Shown here in pieces: positions 17,022 to 26,490 of a DNA stretch of 64,000 bases (position 1 is its first letter; every line of letters starts with the position of its first letter). The stretch spans positions 496,001-560,000 of the forward strand of contig JAITTY010000005.1 in assembly GCA_031286695.1 (NCBI GenBank). Direction: 5' to 3'. This stretch comes from Sphingobacterium sp. Its GTDB lineage: Bacteria; Bacteroidota; Bacteroidia; Sphingobacteriales; Sphingobacteriaceae. Both the position numbers and the translations under genes were made by a program. Below the pieces are notes generated by a model. The model worked only from the letters and a program-made list of their open reading frames with translations, did no database searches and had not been told where the DNA came from.

Positions 17022-19448
17022 TTATTGTATGCGACCACTTTCACTTTCAAGTGCCGATTTGCGATTACGTTGATCCTTGGCCACACCGCTACTGAATCGA
17101 TAGCTAAAACTTAGACGTACCTGCCTTGATTCATAGTAGCCGTAGCTTGACGAAAGCAATCCTGGTAGATTCTGTGTATATTTAATTTGATTGCCTTTAT
17201 AGATGTCTGTAATTGCAACTCTTATTGTTGCCTTGTCTTTTAATATGGGTTTTTGAAGTGCGATGTCTACTTGACTAATAGGCCTGCTGATTGTATTGGC
17301 TCCACTTAGCCGTTTTGAATTATAGACTGTAGAAAGTTCGCCCCTTATCTTTAATGGTAGTTTGAATGTCTGGACGAGACTAACACGTCCAGCAGTCTGC
17401 TTTATGCTGAGATCTCTATACTGGTCAAAGGAAACATCATTATGAATGTAATACAACAATCCATTGAAGGTAATGTCCCACCAAGGTTTTGGCGAATAAG
17501 TCTGTGTTAAGGACAAAGACCAATGTTTTTGCGTTCCCACATTTTTACTGATCATCATGATCTTGTCCTGTTCTAGTGTATCCGTTACTTTTGCGTTCAG
17601 CTGATCTGTGTAGGCATAAGTTAAGGCGACTATTGTGGAGCTTTTTAACGAATAAAGCAGCGTGAATCGCTGGGTCAAAGAGGGTATCAAGAAAGGATTT
17701 CCTTTCCAGAAAGAAAGTTCATCAAGCATATAGACAAAAGGATTCAGATCTTGGTACGCAGGTCTTTCAATCCGTTTAGCATAAGATAGCGAGAGTGTCT
17801 GTTGATTGGTCATCTGTCTAGTGACGGAAACAAAAGGAAATAAGTTGATGAACTTTCTATTGATATGCTCATTGAAATCCGCTCCTTGCTCCCGGTAGAT
17901 TAAAGTACCCTTAGAGCGGGCACTTTCTAGTCGTATTCCCGCCTGGAATGACCAACTTGCAATAGACCTTTTGTAATCAACATATGCACTACTGATACGT
18001 TCATCGAAGTGAAAATCATTTGAACGTCTATTGTCGAGGCTGTCCCCTGATTCCGTAACATGGTAAAAACGTGTGTTATTTTTCGAGCTTACCGCAGAGT
18101 ACTTGGCACCTGTTTCTAATTTCCCACCCCATAGTCGTGACGTATAATCTATTTTTAATCCTTTTAAATCAATATCAATATCATTCAGTGTGCGATAAAG
18201 GTTTTCGTCAACAATCGTGGACTGAAGATCACGATAAGTATTTGATTGCAAATTCTTGTTCCATTTGTCGAAAAGGCCATAATCAGCATCAACATTTAGG
18301 CTGTGGCCGAGGGTATCTTCGTATTTGTAGTTGAGGTTAAAATTATAGCGTTTCGTTTGCTGGCCATAATAGTCATTGATAGCATCCAGAGTTTCCTCTA
18401 CCGTAGTAGAAGGTACCGTCGCAATTGCTGTAGCGGTATTGGTTAGACCTCCTCCAAAAATAAAGTTGCCATTTGCCAAAAAGCCGACCGTATTTTTATC
18501 GTTGATAAAATAGTCCACACCAACCTGAGAAGCCATTTTCTGACGTTTGTCCACATCAATCGTCCGACTGTCATATGACTTCCCATTTTGCCTGCGACTG
18601 GTACCATACATGTAATTGTAATTACCCAATGTGTGATTATAAGTGCCAAAAATATTAATCCTATTAACCCGATAATTGAATCCAACAGTCTCCAGTTGTT
18701 TCGGACTCGTCCCATAGGCAAAGGCTGTAGAAATGGTTCCGTTTAGCCCCTTTGTTTGATTTTTCTTCGTTTTGATATTAATCATGCCAGCGGCTCCTGT
18801 AGCATCATATCTGGCACTGGGACTATGGAGAATTTCTATAGATTTGAGATTATTGGACGACATTGATTTCAATAAATCACTTAGCTCCTTTCCAGAAAGA
18901 AAAGTTTGCTTTCCATCCAAGAGAATCTGAACACCGCTTTTTCCATTGAGTGTAATGTCTGTTTCGTTTTCTATTTGTACACCGGGTGCTCTCTTTAAAG
19001 CTTCGAAGGCTGATATATCCTGTCCCGCTATACTATTTTCTATATGGTAAATGACCGAACCTCCATCTACACTCAATAGTTTTCTTTTACTCTCTACCTC
19101 TACCGCTTCCAATGTATTTTCCTGCCGGAAGAGCTGTACCGTTCCGACATTGCCATTGGCTGGACTGACCAAACTGCTCTTCAATTCGTGATAGCTTAGA
19201 TGCCTTATTAACAAATAATACTTCTCCTTTAGATTATGTACTATCTGAAAAGTACCCGTACTATCTGTCCTTGTGCTTGATATCAATTTGTTATCAATAT
19301 TGTACAAGCTTACTGTCGCTAAGAAAACAGGTGTCATTTCGGGGCTGATGACTTTACCTCTGATTACCTTTTCTATAGACTGTCCATACAGCAACCCACT
19401 GTATAGGAAGATTATTCCAATTAATAAAAGTTTTGGTAAAGAAGCCAT
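17022..19448 (-). CDS. TonB-dependent receptor, outer-membrane beta-barrel family
   Basis: 808 residues. A signal peptide (about 1-22, ending LLYGQ) is followed by a carboxypeptidase-regulatory-like domain (about 28-105), a plug (about 120-225: FEALKRAPGVQIEN, GVQILLDGKQTFLSGKELSDLL, LKSIEILHSPSARYDATGAAGMINIKTKK) and a beta-barrel of the PF14905 type. It has no STN domain and no SusD partner, so it probably acts alone on a small ligand such as an iron complex or peptide. The barrel ends in SYRF followed by a polar tail of about 25 residues, longer than usual after the last strand. Divergent gene: the secreted hydrolase at 19833. Confidence 0.93.
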   Translation of the reverse strand: MASLPKLLLIGIIFLYSGLLYGQSIEKVIRGKVISPEMTPVFLATVSLYNIDNKLISSTRTDSTGTFQIVHNLKEKYYLLIRHLSYHELKSSLVSPANGNVGTVQLFRQENTLEAVEVESKRKLLSVDGGSVIYHIENSIAGQDISAFEALKRAPGVQIENETDITLNGKSGVQILLDGKQTFLSGKELSDLLKSMSSNNLKSIEILHSPSARYDATGAAGMINIKTKKNQTKGLNGTISTAFAYGTSPKQLETVGFNYRVNRINIFGTYNHTLGNYNYMYGTSRRQNGKSYDSRTIDVDKRQKMASQVGVDYFINDKNTVGFLANGNFIFGGGLTNTATAIATVPSTTVEETLDAINDYYGQQTKRYNFNLNYKYEDTLGHSLNVDADYGLFDKWNKNLQSNTYRDLQSTIVDENLYRTLNDIDIDLKGLKIDYTSRLWGGKLETGAKYSAVSSKNNTRFYHVTESGDSLDNRRSNDFHFDERISSAYVDYKRSIASWSFQAGIRLESARSKGTLIYREQGADFNEHINRKFINLFPFVSVTRQMTNQQTLSLSYAKRIERPAYQDLNPFVYMLDELSFWKGNPFLIPSLTQRFTLLYSLKSSTIVALTYAYTDQLNAKVTDTLEQDKIMMISKNVGTQKHWSLSLTQTYSPKPWWDITFNGLLYYIHNDVSFDQYRDLSIKQTAGRVSLVQTFKLPLKIRGELSTVYNSKRLSGANTISRPISQVDIALQKPILKDKATIRVAITDIYKGNQIKYTQNLPGLLSSSYGYYESRQVRLSFSYRFSSGVAKDQRNRKSALESESGRIQ

Positions 19449-19832
19449 TCGGTTTATAGTAAAATCTGGTTTTTAATACTGGTTAATAAGCTATTATTGA
19501 AAAGCGATTCACCAAATAATGTAAGGATACACATAATAATTGAAATACGCAACAAAATGCAATTCACAAAAAAAAGAACACAAACATGCATAAAGTTGCG
19601 TGTTTTAATCTCCTTCCAATATAGTTGTAACCGTCTTTAAAGCGCAGTGTACTGTACTTAGTATATAGCTTAATGAAGCACCAAAACATTTTACCGTAAT
19701 AATGAAACATTTCACTGAGTTGGATCACTGGAGTTGATTGACGCAATCAACCCCTTAAGTTGTCGTATTTACACAGGGGCTTCCTTGGTAATTGTTCACA
19801 TCTTTGTCCTGTAGAACTTATATAAATCAATT
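19449..19832. other. 384-bp divergent intergenic region
   Basis: It separates the TonB receptor from the secreted hydrolase. I see an 8-bp hairpin (GTTGATTG / CAATCAAC, 19733-19751) and a CATCTTTG near 19808 that resembles a -7 box for the hydrolase. The minus-strand frame at 19564-19746 is poor and is not accepted as a gene. Confidence 0.4.
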
Positions 19833-20705
19833 ATGAAAAATCCTATCAAAACCAGCAATGTTTTTAAATCATTCATATTTATCATCATGATGACAACTGT
19901 AATGCAATCACCTGGCCAGCAGATCAAACCTTCTGTCAAAGGTTTAGTACCCCTGAATGGCACCAAAGTATACTATGAAGTTTATGGCAAGGGTAAACCA
20001 ATTGTACTGTTACATGGCGCCTTTATGACCATCAGTTCAAACTGGGGTCAGCTAATACCTGAATTAGCTAAAAATAGAAAAGTTATAGCCATCGAATTAC
20101 AGGGACATGGCCATTCGCCATTTTCCGACAGAAAATTTGACCATGCAGTACTTGCAGAAGATGTGGCCGGCGTAATGGATTATCTGAAAATCGAAAATGC
20201 TGCTGTACTTGGCTATAGCTTTGGTGGTGCTATAGCATACCAATTTGCTATTCAATATCCGAAGCGGTTAAATGAGTTGGTCATTATTTCTGCGACTTAT
20301 AAAAGTGCTGGATGGATGCCAGAAATCAACAATGCATTCAAGGGCATGAAACCAGAATTATTTGACAATAGTCCTATGCAGCAAGCTTACGACGCTGTTG
20401 CCCCCGATAAAACAAAATGGACGAAATTTTTGGAGCAGATGATCTCATTAGCACAACGCCCATTTGACTTAGGAGATGCAAATATTGCCAAAATATCTGC
20501 CCCTGTCTTGATAATTGCCGGAGATAATGACGGTCTGGATAAAATCGAACTAGCTAAAACTTATCAGCTATTGGGTGGTGCCGTAGTGGGTGACTTTGGA
20601 CAAATGCCGAAATCTCAATTAGCAATCATCCCCGGACAGAGCCATGTCAGCGTCATGAATCAGACAAAATCCATTTTATGGTTCCTAAATGATTTTTTAA
20701 AATAA
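19833..20705 (+). CDS. exported alpha/beta hydrolase
   Basis: 290 residues. An N-terminal hydrophobic segment (about 10-28, FKSFIFIIMMTTVM) followed by GQQ suggests export or membrane anchoring. The alpha/beta hydrolase core shows the oxyanion HGAF (61-64), the nucleophile elbow GYSFGG (Ser129), the acid region AGDND (about Asp231 or Asp233) and a catalytic His in GQSHVSV (His271). An esterase or lipase-like action on small substrates in the periplasm is likely. The gene is divergent from a TonB receptor. A metzincin gene follows 147 bp downstream on the same strand, possibly as a separate unit. Confidence 0.9.
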   Translation: MKNPIKTSNVFKSFIFIIMMTTVMQSPGQQIKPSVKGLVPLNGTKVYYEVYGKGKPIVLLHGAFMTISSNWGQLIPELAKNRKVIAIELQGHGHSPFSDRKFDHAVLAEDVAGVMDYLKIENAAVLGYSFGGAIAYQFAIQYPKRLNELVIISATYKSAGWMPEINNAFKGMKPELFDNSPMQQAYDAVAPDKTKWTKFLEQMISLAQRPFDLGDANIAKISAPVLIIAGDNDGLDKIELAKTYQLLGGAVVGDFGQMPKSQLAIIPGQSHVSVMNQTKSILWFLNDFLK

Positions 20706-20852
20706 ACTTTGCTATTTTATGAGATTTTGAAAGAATGAAATCACCATTCTATTGGGAATAAAAATACCTCGGAAAGATTGAGATGGAATAAATGTCAAAT
20801 AAAAAGATTATTTTAGTTTTCACCAATCAGACCGACCAAACACATTCTTTAA

Positions 20853-22604
20853 ATGGGAACTTTTATGGAAACCATCAAAAAATGCAGACAGCCCATCTTT
20901 CAACAGCTGATGCTGTACATTTTTCTAGCTGCATTTACCCAATTGGCACAGGGTACTACCCCAGCAATTAAAAAAAAGACGCTAAATACAGTTAAAATAG
21001 TCTATTTCTATGCTGCAGACTCAAAGCCGTCTTCAAACTGGAAAAATCGACTGGATCGAACACTGAAAGATATCTCTTCTTACTACAAAAATGAGTTTGA
21101 AAGTTCAGGATTCGAAAGTGATGGCATCCCTTTTGAAACGGACAATTCGGATTACCGGTACCATCTGGTCCAAGGATCAAAACCTTCAAATGATTACACA
21201 ATAAATTCGGGTGGAGAAATAGAAAAAGAAATCTTCGAAAAACTAGCACCTGTTATCAATCCAAGCGCAGAACATATTCTTGTAATTACTGCTTTGAGCC
21301 ATAAAAATGAAAATGGGACCTATATATTTCATTCACCCTACTATGGCAGGGGGTCGGCTTCATCGGGATTGTGTATGGTTGCTGACTGCGACCTGCTAGA
21401 TCCAGCGCTCCTATCCGACGCCAGCACCAAAATGACTTTCACAGAAATGTTTGCAACTGATAAAGAATGTTCTGTAGGTGAGTTCAATAGCTGGTATCTT
21501 GGCGGGATAGCTCATGAAATGGGACATCTATTCGGATTAACACATGATAATGGTTTCCCAAATGAGTTCAGTTCAAAAACGATATCCCTAATGGGAGAAC
21601 ATGGCAGCCGACACTACAAAGAGGAAAAATGGGGCGGTCTAAAATCATCTAAATTTTCCCGTGCATCAGTATTTCAGTTAAGCAGTCATCCCCTATTTAC
21701 ACAGCGGCCGAAACCTACACATAATAACAACGAATTTCTATTGCAGTCATTTAAGATATCTCAAACGGAAAATAAAACAAAACTAATGCTCCACTACCAG
21801 ACAAGTACAATACCATATAGCGTTGTTGTACTAACCCGCCCATATAACATCTCGGAATATTTGAGCAACAGCTTTTTGTCGGCAGTCTGTCAAAGAAATT
21901 TTGCAGAGATTAATATAGCTTCACTTGAGCGTAATCTACCTTACGAGATAAGAATTCTCTTTTTATTCGACAATGGATCTATTAAAGAATACCGCAAAAT
22001 GGTTAGCTACAGTGAAGAGGGACATTTTCAAACCGTAGATAATTTTGGTCAGGCAACCGTCAATGATTTGATTAGAATAATAGAAAATGACAAACGGGAT
22101 AATCAAAGACAGATCAAGTTAACCATACTAAATCAGCTATTGCAAAATAACCAGCCAATCAACCTCAAAACCATTAAAAAGGATAGCATCTCTCTTTCAG
22201 ATGCAGCTTGGGAAGAAGCTTCTGTAGGTTGGGAAAATCCAGCGCGTAATTACTACACAGCCGAATCCAACAAATTATTTTTTTTGGAAAACATGGGCGA
22301 AATATATCCTAAAGGATTATATGCCCATGCCCCATCACTATATAAGTACAAACTTACAAAAAAGTGGCGGAAATTGAAGATTACAGCAGCTTTACGTGAC
22401 GGGGCACAAAAGCCTGAAGGCATTCAATTTATCATCCGCGGCAACGGAAAAATACTTTCTTCCTATAATGTCAAGCCTAATGAAAAGCATCATTTTGACA
22501 TAGATCTCGCAGGTGTCGATGATCTTGAGCTCTGTACACAGGATCAAACGGGAAACAACTTTAATGCCTGGTCAATTTGGTGCAGCCCCTATCTTATCAA
22601 ATAA
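20853..22604 (+). CDS. secreted metzincin protease with C-terminal NPCBM domain
   Basis: 583 residues. A second ATG 12 bases on (20865) is an equally good start. A signal peptide (about 14-34) precedes a catalytic domain with HEMGHLFGLTHD (221-232), fitting the zinc site HExxHxxGxxHD, and a downstream Met-turn candidate (SLMGEHG, Met247), which places it among metzincins. Residues about 450-583 match NPCBM/NEW2 (AAWEEASVGWENPARN, GLYAHAPSLYKYKL, WSIWCSPYL), a carbohydrate-binding fold often found on glycosidases and mucin-targeting proteins. A glycoprotein target is therefore likely. It is not part of a polysaccharide locus. Cys residues at about 174, 179 and 206 might form a disulfide. Confidence 0.88.
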   Translation: MGTFMETIKKCRQPIFQQLMLYIFLAAFTQLAQGTTPAIKKKTLNTVKIVYFYAADSKPSSNWKNRLDRTLKDISSYYKNEFESSGFESDGIPFETDNSDYRYHLVQGSKPSNDYTINSGGEIEKEIFEKLAPVINPSAEHILVITALSHKNENGTYIFHSPYYGRGSASSGLCMVADCDLLDPALLSDASTKMTFTEMFATDKECSVGEFNSWYLGGIAHEMGHLFGLTHDNGFPNEFSSKTISLMGEHGSRHYKEEKWGGLKSSKFSRASVFQLSSHPLFTQRPKPTHNNNEFLLQSFKISQTENKTKLMLHYQTSTIPYSVVVLTRPYNISEYLSNSFLSAVCQRNFAEINIASLERNLPYEIRILFLFDNGSIKEYRKMVSYSEEGHFQTVDNFGQATVNDLIRIIENDKRDNQRQIKLTILNQLLQNNQPINLKTIKKDSISLSDAAWEEASVGWENPARNYYTAESNKLFFLENMGEIYPKGLYAHAPSLYKYKLTKKWRKLKITAALRDGAQKPEGIQFIIRGNGKILSSYNVKPNEKHHFDIDLAGVDDLELCTQDQTGNNFNAWSIWCSPYLIK

Positions 22605-23019
22605 CAGCTTATCTTTGTCCGCCGCTATTCCACCACAGATACTACTTCAACCAGTATCATCTTTACGCTTGTATGCGATATTGCTAAGCGAAAGTTAGGA
22701 TAAACAGGGGTTCATAGACTCTCTGAGTTGCGATCGGAATTTATTTGATTAACTATTCGTTAGCGATAAACTATGATTTTTCTTATATTTAATTACCGTT
22801 GAAAGACGTATTTAACAGTGGTAACAGAATTTGAGGGATATAAAGATTCTCGAAGAAATGATAAATTCTTTTTTAATGTTGCTCAATCTCAATAGCTATA
22901 GAAGACATAATTCCAGCGATACAATAGTTCAACATAAAATCGAATTTGGAGAATTATTGAATAAGCGTATTGATACGGGTACCATACAGGTATAAATGAG
23001 TCTTCTAGGGGTATAAATT
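22605..23019. other. 415-bp intergenic region with a possible 45-codon frame
   Basis: It lies between the metzincin and the DNA glycosylase. A short plus-strand frame (ATG 22858 to TAA 22995) reads MINSFLMLLNLN and ends FGELLNKRIDTGTIQV. A second overlapping frame reads TYLTVVTEFEGYKDSRR. Both have some protein-like character but match no family I know. They may be the tail of a decayed regulator gene. Confidence 0.3.
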
Positions 23020-23619
23020 ATGAGTAAACTGCTTCAGTCATATTATAAGGACACTGATGTCCTATTTCTTGCAGAAGATCTGCTAGGTAAGATTCTCTAT
23101 ACGCAAAAAGATGGTTTGATAACCGCGGGCCGAATTGTCGAAACCGAAGCTTACTTTGGCATTTCGGATAAAGCATCGCATGCTTATAATGGCAAGAGAA
23201 CATCGAGGACTGAATCGATGTACCGGGAAGGCGGAATAGCCTATGTATATTTATGTTATGGAATTCACCATCTTTTGAATATTGTCACATCAGTTGCAGA
23301 GGATCCGCAATGCGTTTTAATTAGAAGTATTGAACCATTGGTTGGCATGGATGTAATGGCATTGCGAAGGCAAGTACCACCTGAAAAAACTTCCTTTTCG
23401 AATGGTCCGGGTTCTGCGGCGAAAGCTTTAGGAATTGATTCTTCGTTTAACGACATGTTACTGACCGGAGATAATATATGGGTTGAAGATCAAGGATTGA
23501 AATACAGCCCTTCGGAGATTGGAAAGGCACCGCGGATAGGTATTGCTTATGCTCAGGAGCATGCTGTGCTACCATTACGCTTTTTTGTAAAGAACAATAG
23601 GTATTCAAAAAAGGGATAG
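23020..23619 (+). CDS. DNA-3-methyladenine glycosylase (AAG/MPG family)
   Basis: 199 residues, typical length. This base-excision repair enzyme flips out and cleaves 3-methyladenine, hypoxanthine and other alkylated purines. Family motifs are clear: LLGKILYT, GRIVETEAYFG with the catalytic Glu (about 43), SHAYNGKRTSRTESMYREGGIAYVYLCYGIHHLLNIV, VLIRSIEPL and FSNGPGSAAKALGI. The gene is single. A second alkylation-repair-type gene (AlkD-like) is 7 kb away but is not co-transcribed. Cytosolic, with no signal peptide. Confidence 0.96.
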   Translation: MSKLLQSYYKDTDVLFLAEDLLGKILYTQKDGLITAGRIVETEAYFGISDKASHAYNGKRTSRTESMYREGGIAYVYLCYGIHHLLNIVTSVAEDPQCVLIRSIEPLVGMDVMALRRQVPPEKTSFSNGPGSAAKALGIDSSFNDMLLTGDNIWVEDQGLKYSPSEIGKAPRIGIAYAQEHAVLPLRFFVKNNRYSKKG

Positions 23620-23701
23620 AACTGTATAGACAAAGATAAGAAGTGCACCATGAAACAAGGATTGGGAGGAGTGGAATCCCATGAACGAAAATAATTAACA
23701 G

Positions 23702-24232
23702 CTAGATTTCGATTTTATTCAAACATTTGAAAGTCCTGGGCAAAGGCTTAATAGAGAATGGCAGAAATTCCTTGTACTGCTCCCCAGTAAGTTTTTCTAT
23801 TGTTTCATCTAAAGAGTTACCAACTTTTCTAAATCCAATTCCCCTAAAATCGGTTAAATAGATATCGAATTCATGAGCTGATTCTGACTCATAATTCCAA
23901 AAAAGATATAAGCCATTGTCACTCGACGCAAATGGGAACAATACTTTCAGCAATGCGGGAGAACCATCTGGCTCTAAATCAAACCAGAAATCGTCATTGT
24001 TAACATCTTCTATGTAGGTTCTTTTAATTCTTTCTGCCCGCACAGAAAGTGAATCTCCATATTCTCCCATGGGCAAATATATATGGAATTCGCCCAAAGC
24101 TAATCCATATCCGTATTGTAATACAAATCTCTTATATGATTCAGGAAATCCCTTCCCATTTTGAAATTTAAAATCTTCTAGTTCTGCTGTTTCTCCAAAC
24201 TCTGTCGGAGTTCCGATTATTCTTAATTTCAT
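23702..24232 (-). CDS. SMI1/KNR4 (SUKH) family protein
   Basis: About 176 residues from the ATG at 24232 (MKLRIIGTPTEFGE). The frame is open to 24316, but the extra residues look non-coding. The SUKH pattern is visible: LPESYKRFV-like (FPESYKRFVLQYGYGLALGEFHIYLP) and FPFASSDNGLYLFWNYES. Members often serve as immunity proteins against contact-dependent nuclease toxins. No toxin gene is in the window, so it is an orphan immunity gene or has a housekeeping role. It is divergent from the membrane/PH-like gene at 24538. Confidence 0.8.
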   Translation of the reverse strand: MKLRIIGTPTEFGETAELEDFKFQNGKGFPESYKRFVLQYGYGLALGEFHIYLPMGEYGDSLSVRAERIKRTYIEDVNNDDFWFDLEPDGSPALLKVLFPFASSDNGLYLFWNYESESAHEFDIYLTDFRGIGFRKVGNSLDETIEKLTGEQYKEFLPFSIKPLPRTFKCLNKIEI

Positions 24233-24537
24233 ATTTACTGTTATCTGAATTTCCCTCTTAACGTTACACTGTATAATTGATGTATTTTTATCCTCAAAAT
24301 AAAAAACCTTATTCAAATCCAGAGCAAGCTAATGATTAAATTTAATGTTCCTCTCATCCATTTTCGACTTGCCAATAAAAAAGTTCATAAACGAACAGGA
24401 TCTGTGACTGGAATTCCAATTAGCCATTCGACTTGTTGATGTATGAAATAAATTAAAAATTGTTTTTTTATTCTTTGACTTTTTGCATATTAGCTCCGGA
24501 TAAATTAACCTTTTTAAACGAGTAACAAATTATTACC

Positions 24538-25125
24538 ATGGAAAGACCTTATGAAGGTATTGCAAACATTGAACAAATGCCAAATGGATATCAGATTATA
24601 ATACCAGCAAAAAAACATTTACCTGTCATCATGTTTCTTAGTTTGTGGCTAGTCGCTTGGTTTGTAGGATTAAATTTTGTTGGTTCATCCATTTTAGTGG
24701 ATTTTTATGATAACGGAAATAGCGGATTAGGATTTGGTAGTTTATTTACCATGGTTTGGTTAGTCTTCTGGATTGCAGGTGGCCTATTTGTGATTAAAAC
24801 ATTAATGTGGTGTTTGTTTGGAAAGGAAATTATCTTAATAGATCGCGAGCAAATAAGTATTATCAGAAAAAATGATATATTTTTTAGGAGTAAGGTATAT
24901 GATCTAAGGGAAGCAAAGAATTTTCATGCTGAGGAAGAACCTTTTGAATTTGCTTTTTGGGGGCGCAGAAATGATTTGTCGCTGTTTAAAAATAGAGGTT
25001 CTATTCGATTTGAATACGGTTTTAAAACCATAAGGTTTGCTAATGATATGGATCAAGCTGAAGCAAACCACATCTTAGAAAGATTAAAATCATCAGGCTA
25101 TCTGAATTCAATCAATTTTAATTAA
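24538..25125 (+). CDS. two-helix membrane protein with a PH-like cytoplasmic tail
   Basis: 195 residues. After a short N-terminal strand region, two hydrophobic helices (about 28-49 and 60-88) are separated by a Gly/Asn-rich loop (FYDNGNSGLGFG). The C-terminal half (about 95-190) is beta-rich (EIILIDREQISIIRKN, SIRFEYGFKTIRFAND) and ends in a helix (EANHILERLKSSGYL), resembling bacterial PH-like domains. Function unknown. It is convergent with the four-gene operon at 25156-27496 (30 bp gap) and divergent from the SMI1/KNR4 gene. Confidence 0.6.
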   Translation: MERPYEGIANIEQMPNGYQIIIPAKKHLPVIMFLSLWLVAWFVGLNFVGSSILVDFYDNGNSGLGFGSLFTMVWLVFWIAGGLFVIKTLMWCLFGKEIILIDREQISIIRKNDIFFRSKVYDLREAKNFHAEEEPFEFAFWGRRNDLSLFKNRGSIRFEYGFKTIRFANDMDQAEANHILERLKSSGYLNSINFN

Positions 25126-25155
25126 ATAATAAATAGGCAGACGAAAGATATTGTA

Positions 25156-25647
25156 TTATTTCTGAATTTTCAGATGGGTTTTCCGTTTTTCTATTGCTTT
25201 GCTGAATACCACAAATTCTAAGATTGTGCAGGAAACATAAATAATTGAAAAGACTAACAACATTTTTAGCGGATCAAGAATCATATTATATTTATATATA
25301 CCCGCCAAAATGTAAACGATCAGTAAGACCAAAAAAAGCGTCGGTATTCCCGAGAAAGTCAACAATGATAGTACTTTATGATTCCTAACTTTTTCGATGT
25401 GATTTAGGAAAAGTAGTAAAGAACACAAAGCCATTGCTACAAGATAGATCGTTGAGAAACCAAGATTGACCACAATATCCAAAATAACAATAATGCTCTC
25501 CAAAAAACCAGTCGGCGATGTATCTGTCTGCGCAATGATAAGTCTATATAAGGTAAAAAGCAATACACTTAGTAGTATATTAACTAGCCAGAATCTAAAT
25601 ATAATTTTTCCCATTTCTTCTTGTTTATACAAAATAGTTTCCTTCAA
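25156..25647 (-). CDS. four-helix membrane protein, last gene of a four-gene operon
   Basis: 163 residues with hydrophobic helices at about 13-37, 47-77, 90-112 and 125-152. A KEK-type charged tail (KAIEKRKTHLKIQK) ends the protein on the likely cytoplasmic side. I recognise no family. It starts on the base directly after the stop of the upstream lipoprotein gene (stop ends 25648, ATG begins 25647), so translation is coupled. No catalytic or transport motif is visible. Confidence 0.6.
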   Translation of the reverse strand: MKETILYKQEEMGKIIFRFWLVNILLSVLLFTLYRLIIAQTDTSPTGFLESIIVILDIVVNLGFSTIYLVAMALCSLLLFLNHIEKVRNHKVLSLLTFSGIPTLFLVLLIVYILAGIYKYNMILDPLKMLLVFSIIYVSCTILEFVVFSKAIEKRKTHLKIQK

Positions 25648-26478
25648 TTATTCCCACCATTTTTCAGACTCTTTTTTCTTCCCCATAGCAGCATCAATTT
25701 CTGTTTCACCAGCAATGCTCAGTATATAAGATTTCCAGCCGTTATCAAAATATTTAGAATTTGGAGAAAATTCTCCAGCTCCGATATCCAGATCCCCGCT
25801 AGCAGGAATTCTAAAATCACCCCAATTACATTTTTTTGAGACTTTCGTCTTATAGCTTGTCCAGGTCCCTTCAAAAGAATTATTATTAAAACCGTCTGCG
25901 TAATAATATAAAGTATTGTATTTTAATCGACTCGTTTTATCGATTAAATAACCAATTCTCATTGTTCCAAAAATAGACCCCGTTGAGGTCATTCCCCTAT
26001 CTTCGTAAAATTTCACATCACAGATAGCTATGCCACTTGTATAGCCGACATACATATCGTCATCTTTCTCAATTGTCGCCTTTTTAATCATAAGAGTGCC
26101 TTTAAAAGGTCTTATCGTCCCCCTTACCCGAGTTTTCCCTTCAGCAATGTACTTATATCGGTTATCCGTAGCTTGCCTGATAGAAGTAAAATGAATATAA
26201 AATCGCTGGTAATCATCGCCTATGAAACCTATTGCTTCGGGTCTTGTGAGGATATTGCTATCATCAATGATCTCGATTTCAGTCGCCATTAAAATTGGAG
26301 AAATATCATAATTTTTAATTTCCCCAAAGAAATTATTGTCCGGTCCGATTTCTCCCTCCAGCCTCTGAGCTTTGTTCTTTGCCATAGTTTTCTCTTTTGC
26401 CACCTCTATTTTTCCTGTCTTATTGCCACAAGAATGCAGTGCGAAAGCAACACAAAAAAGTAATAAAATGCTCTTCAT
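25648..26478 (-). CDS. predicted lipoprotein, unrecognised
   Basis: 276 residues. The N-terminus MKSILLLFCVAFALHSCGNK is a lipoprotein signal with the lipid-attachment Cys at 17. The mature part is largely beta-strand (KYIAEGKTRVRGTIRPF, STGSIFGTMRIGYLIDK, TLYYYADGFNNNSFEGTWTSY) and ends with ETEIDAAMGKKKESEKWWE. I recognise no domain. It is the third gene of the minus-strand operon, 12 bp after the preceding exported protein gene. It could sit on the periplasmic face of the inner or outer membrane together with its membrane partners. Confidence 0.65.
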   Translation of the reverse strand: MKSILLLFCVAFALHSCGNKTGKIEVAKEKTMAKNKAQRLEGEIGPDNNFFGEIKNYDISPILMATEIEIIDDSNILTRPEAIGFIGDDYQRFYIHFTSIRQATDNRYKYIAEGKTRVRGTIRPFKGTLMIKKATIEKDDDMYVGYTSGIAICDVKFYEDRGMTSTGSIFGTMRIGYLIDKTSRLKYNTLYYYADGFNNNSFEGTWTSYKTKVSKKCNWGDFRIPASGDLDIGAGEFSPNSKYFDNGWKSYILSIAGETEIDAAMGKKKESEKWWE

Positions 26479-26490
26479 ACAGATTATTGT

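Noticed and set aside
19564..19746. Minus-strand 60-codon frame upstream of the TonB receptor
   Set aside because: Composition looks random (Tyr/Lys/Phe rich, ends FVFFFL) and no homology is recognisable.
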